Origin: an uncultured Lachnospiraceae bacterium
Lineage (GTDB): Bacteria > Bacillota > Clostridia > Lachnospirales > Lachnospiraceae
DNA length: 13,185 nucleotides
Direction: 5' to 3'
NCBI GenBank assembly: GCA_902489925.1
Contig: CABUBX010000046.1
Span: forward strand, 1 to 13,185
Each line of letters begins with the position of its first letter. Position 1 is the stretch's first letter. Below are positions 7,687 through 13,185 of this stretch, piece by piece. The notes below the pieces were generated by a model, which searched no databases, had not been told where the DNA came from, and saw nothing but the letters and a program-made list of their open reading frames with translations. A program made the translations under genes and the position numbers.

Positions 7687-8558
7687 GCGGCTTCCTCCTC
7701 TGCATTTTTCTTCATAAGGAAGAATGCAATAATTGATACAAAGGCCATTGTAAATATAGCAATTGCTGCTGCACCACCCATATCTCCGTTTATAAATGCC
7801 TTTTTGTAGATTGTAATACTTAATAATTCTGTCACATTAAGTGGTCCACCACCTGTAATAACATACACAAGGTCAAAAATAGTAAATGACCATGCCATTA
7901 AAATTGTACCACTCATAATCATAACCGGTTTTAGCAATGGCATTGTGATATAACAAAAATGTCTCCAGCCAATCGCACCGTCTAATTTTGCAGCTTCTTC
8001 TACTTCATACGGAATTGTCTGAAGTGCTGATAAGAGGCTCATAACTAAGAACGGCACCCCTTTCCATATTCTGATAAAAATCACAGTTGCCAATGCCAAA
8101 TCCGCACCCAAAAAGCTTATAGGCTGCTCAATTAACCCTAATTCCAATAAAATATTGTTTACAATTCCATTTGATGAATTTAAAACCCAACTCCACATCG
8201 TTCCGGCAAAAACATGCGGAATTACCCAAGGAATAATAATAATCGTACGAAAAAAACTTCTTCCCGGAATTTTTTTATTTAAAGCCAATGCCAACGCTGT
8301 TCCGATAATAAATATTCCTAAAATACCAAAAATCACCCATATGGCTGTCCTGCCCAACGTCTGGGCAAAACTTGCAGTAAACAAAAACTTATAATTGTTA
8401 AGACCGGCCCAGCCCTTGAAATTTCCGATTAAATCCACTTTAGCAAACGAGTAGCATATCAAATTTATTAATGGGATTCCTAAAATAGTTATTATTACAA
8501 ACAGCGCAGGAATTAAAAATAAATAAGGCATCATCTTTCTTTTACTTTTTAATTTCAT
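7683..8558 (-). CDS. Carbohydrate ABC transporter permease, CUT1 type (MalF-like)
   Basis: The 291-residue membrane protein opens with the basic, then hydrophobic MPYLFLIPALFVI typical of LacF/UgpA-type permeases. It carries the ATPase-contact loop EEAAKLDGAIGWRHFCYITM at about 187-206. The segment VYVITGGGPLNVTELLS in the later half is a conserved landmark of this subfamily. It pairs with the downstream permease, whose start overlaps its stop. GGAGG lies 10 bases before the ATG at 8558. No ATP-binding subunit gene is present in the operon, as is common for CUT1 importers that share a MsmX-type ATPase. Confidence 0.93.
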   Translation of the reverse strand: MKLKSKRKMMPYLFLIPALFVIITILGIPLINLICYSFAKVDLIGNFKGWAGLNNYKFLFTASFAQTLGRTAIWVIFGILGIFIIGTALALALNKKIPGRSFFRTIIIIPWVIPHVFAGTMWSWVLNSSNGIVNNILLELGLIEQPISFLGADLALATVIFIRIWKGVPFLVMSLLSALQTIPYEVEEAAKLDGAIGWRHFCYITMPLLKPVMIMSGTILMAWSFTIFDLVYVITGGGPLNVTELLSITIYKKAFINGDMGGAAAIAIFTMAFVSIIAFFLMKKNAEEEAA

Positions 8559-8607
8559 TAATTATTTTCCTCCTTCTGTTTGCATGGCACGCTACAAAAT
8601 ATATGTA

Positions 8608-9942
8608 CTATTCGACGTAATTTGCCTTGACTGTCTCAATCATATAATCAATCGCTTCTTCTGAAGTCATCGTGCGCGTTGCGGCTGCCTGAGCACCATC
8701 TGCAACTGCCTGCTCTATCATTGCAACATTTTTATCTTTAGGACGAGCTGCAACAGTCTGCTGCTGTTCAATCATTGCATCCCAATATTCACCCGAAAAC
8801 TCTTCTTTATCTTTCTCAGATTCTAAAATCGGAAGCAATCCCCACATAGATGCATGTCGTGTCTGATTTTCTGATGACATCAAATGTTTAATAAGTTCCC
8901 ATGCCTCTTCCTTATTTTCAGAGGCTTCAGGAATTGCCCATCCATCACAGCCCATAACCGGATGTGAACCTGCCGGTCCTTCAGGGAATAATGCTGTATT
9001 GAATTTACTTTCTTCACCTTTTTCTAATTCCGAAAGTAATTCCTTTACAGCCCACACACCATCAATATACATTCCACATTCACCATCTCTGAACAAAGTT
9101 CTTAATGCATATGGATTATATTCAATCGGATTTGCCTGTGTTATACCATAATCATTTGTAATTTCAGCCATTAAATCTAAAGCTTCCGCAAAACGCTTTT
9201 TGTTTTCTTCGTTATTTTCAAATGTAAAGCATTTATCTACATCATTCCAAATATCCTCGCCTGTATAGCTTGAATAAAAACTTTCAACAACATTAGCAAA
9301 ATCTTCTTGGGACTTAATTCCCCAACCTAAACCCGGAATACCTGTTTTTTCTGTAATAGTCTTTGCATAGTCAACTAATTCGTCCATTGTTTTCGGCGGT
9401 GAATTAGGGTCCAAGCCAGCCTGTTCAAAAATATCTTTGTTATACCATAATCCAAAGGCACCTGTTGCCGACGGAATCCAGTACATCGCACCATCACCGG
9501 TTGTTGCTATATCAACAACAGAAGGTGCTATTTCTTTTGACAGTGTCTCATCTGCTTTAAAAAGTTCTGACAAATCCATAAGATACCCTTCAGACACTAA
9601 ATCCCATCCGTTAGCAATATTAATAAATGTAACATCCGGTAAATCCCCCTGTGCACCAAGTAATTTCAACTTTGTCGTTGCTTCTGCCCATGCCATTGCA
9701 TCAAAATTTACTTTTATATTAGGGTTATTTTTTTCAAAAGATTCTGTAATAGGTTTAAAAATCGGCTCTGCCTTTGTTAAATCGCCCAATCTAAGCAGAG
9801 ATAATTCAACCGAATCCCCTACATTTGCTTCTGTATTTGCACCTTCCGTGCTCTTATCTTTATTGTCTGTTCCACCGCCACAAGCCATTAACGATAATGC
9901 CATTACTAAGCACATAGCCCCCGCTACTAATCTCTTTTTCAT
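8608..9942 (-). CDS. Carbohydrate ABC transporter substrate-binding lipoprotein (family 1)
   Basis: The 444-residue protein has a lipoprotein signal with lipobox LMAC (lipidated C21) and an acidic/Thr-rich linker to about residue 45. A family-1 extracellular solute-binding domain follows: IFKPITESFEKNNPNIKV, then LGAQGDLPDVTFI, the mid-domain GAFGLWYNKDIFEQAGLD, and GMYIDGVWAV in the later half. It should capture the operon's sugar outside the membrane and deliver it to the two permeases. The operon suggests sialic acid or a derivative, comparable in layout to SatABC-type importers, but the ligand cannot be read from the sequence. TAGGAGGT lies 5 bases before the ATG. It is separated from the lyase gene by 109 bases that contain a terminator-like hairpin. 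Confidence 0.92.
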   Translation of the reverse strand: MKKRLVAGAMCLVMALSLMACGGGTDNKDKSTEGANTEANVGDSVELSLLRLGDLTKAEPIFKPITESFEKNNPNIKVNFDAMAWAEATTKLKLLGAQGDLPDVTFINIANGWDLVSEGYLMDLSELFKADETLSKEIAPSVVDIATTGDGAMYWIPSATGAFGLWYNKDIFEQAGLDPNSPPKTMDELVDYAKTITEKTGIPGLGWGIKSQEDFANVVESFYSSYTGEDIWNDVDKCFTFENNEENKKRFAEALDLMAEITNDYGITQANPIEYNPYALRTLFRDGECGMYIDGVWAVKELLSELEKGEESKFNTALFPEGPAGSHPVMGCDGWAIPEASENKEEAWELIKHLMSSENQTRHASMWGLLPILESEKDKEEFSGEYWDAMIEQQQTVAARPKDKNVAMIEQAVADGAQAAATRTMTSEEAIDYMIETVKANYVE

Positions 9943-9979
9943 AGTCTACCTCCTACATAATCTATACCTTCAACATCCT

Positions 9980-10040
9980 AAAAAAGCTTCAGCTTAAGCC
10001 GATTAATCTTACTAAAAATTAATCCGATGCTTAAGCTGAA
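9980..10040 (-). terminator. Terminator-like hairpin (attenuator) between lyase and binding-protein genes
   Basis: On the minus strand the 12-base arm TTCAGCTTAAGC (complement of 10029-10040) pairs with GCTTAAGCTGAA (complement of 9988-9999). An inner 7-bp GATTAAT/ATTAATC stem (10001-10007 with 10018-10024) and a small bulge lie between. Six T follow immediately (complement of 9980-9985). It lies inside the operon, 12 bases after the lyase stop and about 38 bases before the binding-protein start. It should stop part of the transcription, or stabilise the lyase mRNA, and so set different gene dosages. No convincing new promoter is seen between it and the binding-protein start. Confidence 0.8.
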
Positions 10041-10051
10041 TGATTCAAAAT

Positions 10052-10990
10052 TTATGCCAATCCTACTTTCACAAGCATATCTTTAATTTTGGCATCAAGT
10101 TCTTCACTAATCTCAGGCAGCGGAATTCTTCCCGGGCCACAATTTGAACCAACTAAAGTTGCCGCACGTTTTAAGATAGCCAATACAACAGGTTCGCCTC
10201 CTGTTGCACTTTCGGCAGCAGCAAGGTCTAAATACGGAGACAATCTGTCGCGAATCTTTTTCGCTTTAACATAATCACCGGCACTTCTTGCTTTCCACAT
10301 CTCAACAGCTATTTCAGGCGCAAAATTTGATGTACTGGAAATAAAACCTTTTGTTCCTGCCACTGCTGCAAATGGCTCCAAAAACTCTCCGTGTCCATTA
10401 ATTACTGTAATCTTATCTCCGATTTTTCTAGCTACCTTTTCCATCTTAGCAAAATTCGGAGTACACTCTTTAATTCCAACAACGTTAGAATCTTCTACTA
10501 ACTGTTCCATAACTTCAACCGGTACATCTTTATGTGTAACTTCCAAATTATTATAAAGTAAAATTCCAATATCCGCCGCTTTTGAAATTTCTTTATAAAA
10601 GCGAAGAACCGCATCATCCGTAGGTACATAGTAATATGGTGAAAGTACCATAACACCTGCCGCACCTGCTTGTGCAGCATGTTTCATCAAATCTTTAACA
10701 TCTTCAATATTGGAATGATTACATCCTGCGATAATCGGTAAATTTTCACCAGCTTCATCCACAGCTGTCTCAATTAATTTTTTTCGCTCTGCAATTGTAA
10801 GTGCACCACATTCTCCTGTACTGCCGCCAACAACTAATGTACAATTATTATCCTTGTTAATACCTTTGCTCATGAGAAATTTGATATGGTTTCTCATACC
10901 TTCATAATCAACTTGTCTGTCCTCTGTCATTGGTGTCACAGCAATTGCACAAATACCTTCCAGTGCTTTTTTAAGTTCGCTTGGTTTCAT
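10052..10990 (-). CDS. nanA: N-acetylneuraminate lyase-like aldolase (DapA/NanA family)
   Basis: The 312-residue TIM-barrel aldolase retains the carboxylate-binding motif GGSTGE (55-60), the Schiff-base lysine K174 in VGIKECT and the catalytic tyrosine Y146 in LLYNN. In the operon it most likely splits N-acetylneuraminate, or a relative, into ManNAc and pyruvate. It lacks the arginine after the tyrosine (YN-x-P-x-R) that marks true dihydrodipicolinate synthases. The motif NGHGEFLE (198-205) stands where classical sialate lyases have NGYDE, so one sugar-contacting aspartate appears replaced by glycine. The start at 10990 is chosen because GGAGG (10999-11003) lies 8 bases before it; ATG 10996 is only 2 bases from it, and the longer open frame to 11107 runs through the promoter. 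It is the first gene of the operon. Another 2-keto-3-deoxy acid aldolase is the alternative. Confidence 0.85.
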   Translation of the reverse strand: MKPSELKKALEGICAIAVTPMTEDRQVDYEGMRNHIKFLMSKGINKDNNCTLVVGGSTGECGALTIAERKKLIETAVDEAGENLPIIAGCNHSNIEDVKDLMKHAAQAGAAGVMVLSPYYYVPTDDAVLRFYKEISKAADIGILLYNNLEVTHKDVPVEVMEQLVEDSNVVGIKECTPNFAKMEKVARKIGDKITVINGHGEFLEPFAAVAGTKGFISSTSNFAPEIAVEMWKARSAGDYVKAKKIRDRLSPYLDLAAAESATGGEPVVLAILKRAATLVGSNCGPGRIPLPEISEELDAKIKDMLVKVGLA

Positions 10991-11039
10991 TTTCATTTCC
11001 TCCTTCGCCGTACATCTTGTACTGTTTTTTGTTGACCTC

Positions 11040-11068
11040 ATTATATTACAGTAATTCTTGAAAAACAA
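11040..11068 (-). promoter_or_regulatory. Promoter of the sialic acid-type operon
   Basis: On the minus strand, a perfect -10 box TATAAT (11040-11045) is preceded, after exactly 17 bases, by the -35 box TTGTTT (11063-11068), which matches consensus only at TTG. Transcription should begin near 11033, leaving a leader of about 43 bases. The weak -35 box fits a promoter that depends on regulation. Confidence 0.72.
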
Positions 11069-11097
11069 TAGTTTTTGAAAAAAATTTCCTTTTTCTA

Positions 11098-11136
11098 TAT
11101 ATTGCATAAAAAATTTTTCCTTTTTTATGCAATATA
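11098..11136. promoter_or_regulatory. 16-bp perfect palindrome, candidate operator
   Basis: TATATTGCATAAAAAA (11098-11113) and its exact complement (11121-11136) flank a 7-base spacer. It lies 29 bases upstream of the operon -35 box and 46 bases upstream of the divergent transporter's -35 box. Between two divergent genes a terminator makes no sense, so a binding site for the RpiR protein or another regulator is more likely. Assignment to RpiR is inference. Confidence 0.6.
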
Positions 11137-11182
11137 CATATATAACATGCTTATTTATTTCTCAAAACTTTCATCTTACTGC

Positions 11183-11211
11183 TTTATTTTATTTCAAATA
11201 CAGTGTATAAT
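11183..11211 (+). promoter_or_regulatory. Promoter of the SNF-family transporter gene
   Basis: A perfect -10 box TATAAT (11206-11211) is preceded, after 17 bases, by a poor -35 box TTTATT (11183-11188). The ATG lies 32 bases after the -10 box. Confidence 0.6.
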
Positions 11212-11230
11212 ATATCTCACTATGCATTTG

Positions 11231-11237
11231 AGAGGAG
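11231..11237 (+). promoter_or_regulatory. Ribosome binding site of the SNF-family transporter
   Basis: AGAGGAG lies 6 bases before the ATG at 11244 and fixes that start. Confidence 0.75.
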
Positions 11238-11243
11238 TTTGTT

Positions 11244-12575
11244 ATGAAGCATTCACGCAACCAATGGACAAGCCGGCTTGGATTTATTTTAGCCACAGCA
11301 GGCGCCGCCATCGGTCTCGGAAATTTGTGGAAGTTTCCTTACCTTATGGGACGCAATGGCGGTTTTACTTTTTTAATTGCCTATCTTATTTTTATATGTA
11401 TTTTAGGTATTCCGGTAATGATTATGGAAATGTCGCTTGGACGACGCACAGGCCGCAATCCTGTTCAGGCCTATGCCGATGTTCATCCAAAGGCCAAAGT
11501 TGTCGGCGGTTTCGGCGTACTGACTGCCTTTTTGATTCTATCCTATTACAGCGTCATCGGCGGATGGATTTTGAAATACTTTTTCAGTTATCTGACAACA
11601 TTTAAGGCGCCGGAAGATTTTAACGCTTTTATTGCCAGTCCGTCCGAACCGGTTATATGGCACTTTATCTTTATGCTGTTTGCAGCTATTATCTGTATTT
11701 TTGGTATCAAAGGTATAGAAAAAGCAAGTAAGTTTATGATGCCGACATTGTTTGTCATTTTAGTCATTATCATCATCCGCAGCGTTACACTGCCAAATGC
11801 CGGTGAAGGTCTTGCTTTCATCTTTTCGCCGGTTGGAAAAACCTTTAACTTAGGTTCGATTAATGCCGCCCTCGGACAGGTATTTTATTCTTTAAGCCTT
11901 TGTATGGGTATTACAATTACTTACGGCAGCTATTTAAACAAACACGAAGATATCCCAAGAAGCTGTATGACCGTTGCCTTGTTGGATACAGCTATGGCAC
12001 TTTGCGCCGGTATGGCAATCTTTCCTGCCGTATTTTCTTTCGGACTTGAACCGGGAGAAGGCCCGGCATTAATTTTCGGAACATTGCCGAAAGTATTTGC
12101 AGAAATCGGCGGCGGCTCAATTTTTGCACTGCTGTTTTTCCTGCTTGTATTTTTTGCCGCACTCACAAGCGCCATTGCACTTTTAGAGGTTGTCATTTCT
12201 TACACAACAGACAACTGGCACTGGAGTCGAAAAAAATCAGTCATTATACTGGCTGTTCTTATTTTCCTAATTGGTATTCCAAGTGCTCTATCCTTTGGCA
12301 CACTTAAAGATTTTACAATACTCAATTATTCCTTCTTTGACTTTATGGGTATGATTACAGATAATATTCTGTTGCCAATCGGCGGCCTTTTGATGTGCTA
12401 TTTTATCGGTTGGAAATGGCATCCGAAATATCTCACAGAGGAAATCGAGCAAAACGGTGTTGTATTTAAGCTTAAAAAGCTTTGGATTATCTGCATCCGT
12501 TTTATTACACCTGTTTTAATTATTGTTGTAACAATCAGCGGTTTCATAAGTATTTATCAAACCGTAACAAAATAA
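11244..12575 (+). CDS. Sodium-dependent transporter, neurotransmitter:sodium symporter (SNF) family
   Basis: The 443-residue protein is a LeuT-fold symporter. The N-terminal signature is unmistakable: SRLGFILATAGAAIGLGNLW, followed by KFPYLMGRNGG, covers the unwound first membrane helix that forms the sodium and substrate sites. Further landmarks are GIPVMIMEMSLGRR at the third helix region and a long run of hydrophobic segments, about 11 in all, common for bacterial members that lack the twelfth helix. Bacterial relatives import amino acids such as tryptophan, leucine or other hydrophobic amino acids with Na+. The substrate here is unknown. It is transcribed away from the sialic acid operon and has its own promoter and terminator, so a functional link to the operon is possible but not shown. 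Confidence 0.93.
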   Translation: MKHSRNQWTSRLGFILATAGAAIGLGNLWKFPYLMGRNGGFTFLIAYLIFICILGIPVMIMEMSLGRRTGRNPVQAYADVHPKAKVVGGFGVLTAFLILSYYSVIGGWILKYFFSYLTTFKAPEDFNAFIASPSEPVIWHFIFMLFAAIICIFGIKGIEKASKFMMPTLFVILVIIIIRSVTLPNAGEGLAFIFSPVGKTFNLGSINAALGQVFYSLSLCMGITITYGSYLNKHEDIPRSCMTVALLDTAMALCAGMAIFPAVFSFGLEPGEGPALIFGTLPKVFAEIGGGSIFALLFFLLVFFAALTSAIALLEVVISYTTDNWHWSRKKSVIILAVLIFLIGIPSALSFGTLKDFTILNYSFFDFMGMITDNILLPIGGLLMCYFIGWKWHPKYLTEEIEQNGVVFKLKKLWIICIRFITPVLIIVVTISGFISIYQTVTK

Positions 12576-12580
12576 AGACA

Positions 12581-12643
12581 AAAAACTCTCTGAAACACAG
12601 CCAAAGCCTAACCGCTTGGCTCATTCAGAGAGTTTTTTGTTTT
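12581..12643. terminator. Bidirectional terminator with nested hairpins
   Basis: AAAAACTCTCTGAA (12581-12594) pairs with 12624-12637. Inside it, AGCCAA (12599-12604) pairs with TTGGCT (12616-12621). The plus strand ends in T6 (12633-12638), and the complement of the A run at 12581-12585 serves the minus strand. It ends both the SNF transporter gene and the converging trmL gene. Confidence 0.9.
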
Positions 12644-12677
12644 ATTCATTATTTTTATTCACTATTTTTATCAATTA
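12640..12677. repeat. Three imperfect 12-13 bp tandem AT-rich repeats
   Basis: TTTTATTCATTA, TTTTTATTCACTA and TTTTTATCAATTA follow one another between the shared terminator and the trmL stop. Probably simple replication slippage in noncoding DNA. Confidence 0.45.
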
Positions 12678-12683
12678 TCCCTG

Positions 12684-13185
12684 TCATTCATCCTTCCAAT
12701 GCAGTCTGTGCAGATGCCCCTCCAAGGCCATCTGAGAAAACTGCTGCTGACGAAGTGCCTCATAAAGCACAACAGCCACAGAGTTTGACAGATTCAATGA
12801 GCGGATATCCGGAAGCATCGGTATACGCACGCATGTATCCTCATAATCAACAAGGATTTCCTCCGGTATTCCGGCGCTTTCCTTGCCAAACATAATATAG
12901 CAGTCCTCAGGATAAGACACATCGCAATAGCTGTGCCTTGCCTTTGTTGTCGCCATGAAAAGTTTTCCCTTCGCATCGGGATTTTTTTCTAAAAAATCAT
13001 TAAAATCATCATAGACGGTGACATCTAACTTATCCCAGTAATCAAGTCCTGCTCTTTTAATCTGTTTTTCATTTAGACGGAACCCCATCGGCTCAATCAA
13101 ATGCAGCCGTGTACCTGTAGCCACACAGGTACGTCCGATATTTCCTGTATTTGCCGGCATCTCCGGCTCATGAAGTACAATATTT
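12684..13185 (-). CDS. trmL: tRNA (cytidine(34)-2'-O)-methyltransferase TrmL (5' end beyond window)
   Basis: This SpoU/TrmH-type SPOUT methyltransferase 2'-O-methylates the wobble base of certain leucine tRNAs using S-adenosylmethionine. The frame runs to the window edge: codons before the internal ATG at 13160 encode NIVLHEPE, the conserved TrmL beginning, so the true start lies just outside, probably one or two codons further. Motifs seen are EMPANTGNIGRTCVATGTRL near the start, LIEPMGFRL, the cofactor loop IMFGKESAGIPEEIL, and the knot-forming IPMLPDIRSLNLSNSVAVVL with SLNLSNSVAV. The visible part is about 166 residues, nearly the full family length. It converges on the SNF transporter gene and shares its terminator. 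It is a housekeeping gene, unrelated to the sugar operon. Confidence 0.95.
   Translation of the reverse strand, partial: NIVLHEPEMPANTGNIGRTCVATGTRLHLIEPMGFRLNEKQIKRAGLDYWDKLDVTVYDDFNDFLEKNPDAKGKLFMATTKARHSYCDVSYPEDCYIMFGKESAGIPEEILVDYEDTCVRIPMLPDIRSLNLSNSVAVVLYEALRQQQFSQMALEGHLHRLHWKDE

Noticed and set aside
9437..9997. Long plus-strand open frame opposite the binding-protein gene
   Set aside because: It is antisense to a well-recognised lipoprotein gene and mirrors its codon pattern; no ribosome binding site or family motif is seen.
10991..11107. Longer N-terminal extension of the lyase
   Set aside because: The added residues run through the operon's -10 and -35 boxes and the ribosome binding site, and have no family similarity. 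GGAGG at 10999-11003 fits the ATG at 10990.
10991..11243. Catabolite (CcpA cre) site near the operon promoter
   Set aside because: No sequence with the central CG and flanking TG...CA pattern of cre sites was found in this region.
11075..11605. Plus-strand open frame overlapping the SNF transporter start
   Set aside because: It runs out of frame through the clear SNF signature, has no ribosome binding site and encodes low-complexity, family-less sequence.
1..13185. CRISPR arrays, tRNA or rRNA genes, insertion sequences, prophage genes
   Set aside because: No regularly spaced repeats, tRNA-like cloverleafs, transposase motifs or terminal repeats with target duplications were seen by eye.

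Overview
The window looks like chromosomal DNA from a low-GC Gram-positive anaerobe of the Clostridia, most plausibly Lachnospiraceae. This rests on AT-rich intergenic DNA, strong AGGAGG-type ribosome binding sites, lipoprotein binding proteins without an outer-membrane partner, and the general look of the TrmL, RpiR and CUT1 transporter proteins. No genus is assigned, because no database comparison was possible.

Layout. (1) Positions 1-1283 hold the end of an ABC transporter operon: the last residues of a permease, then an NMT1/THI5-type substrate-binding lipoprotein that probably takes up a thiamine pyrimidine precursor or similar small molecule, closed by a strong terminator. (2) Positions 1395-3110, minus strand, hold a small accessory stretch: a Uma2-family nuclease-like protein with its own good promoter, then an AT-rich membrane protein of unknown function with bacterial-SH3-like C-terminal segments. 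(3) Positions 3151-11136, minus strand, hold an eight-gene operon for an N-acylated sugar acid, best read as sialic acid (N-acetylneuraminate) use. In transcription order it encodes a lyase (NanA-like), a binding lipoprotein, two CUT1 permeases, an iron-containing alcohol dehydrogenase-like protein, NanE epimerase, a ROK kinase (NanK-like) and an RpiR regulator. (4) Positions 11206-12643, plus strand, hold a divergent Na+-dependent SNF-family transporter gene with its own promoter and terminator. (5) Positions 12684-13185, minus strand, hold TrmL, cut by the window edge and converging on that same terminator.

How the sialic acid operon should work: the ABC importer brings in the sialic acid or a derivative, borrowing an ATPase encoded elsewhere. 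The lyase splits it into ManNAc and pyruvate, the ROK kinase makes ManNAc-6-P, and NanE makes GlcNAc-6-P for the amino sugar pathway (NagA and NagB are not in the window). The RpiR protein, with a sugar-phosphate-binding SIS domain, probably senses a phosphorylated intermediate and controls the operon.

The parts that do not fit the textbook pathway are the most interesting: the embedded iron-type dehydrogenase, a lyase whose sugar-binding motif appears altered, a kinase that has lost most of the ROK zinc motif, a terminator-like hairpin between the lyase and binding-protein genes, and a 16-bp perfect palindrome upstream of the operon promoter. Together they suggest a variant pathway, perhaps for a modified or anhydro sialic acid. 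That reading is inference.
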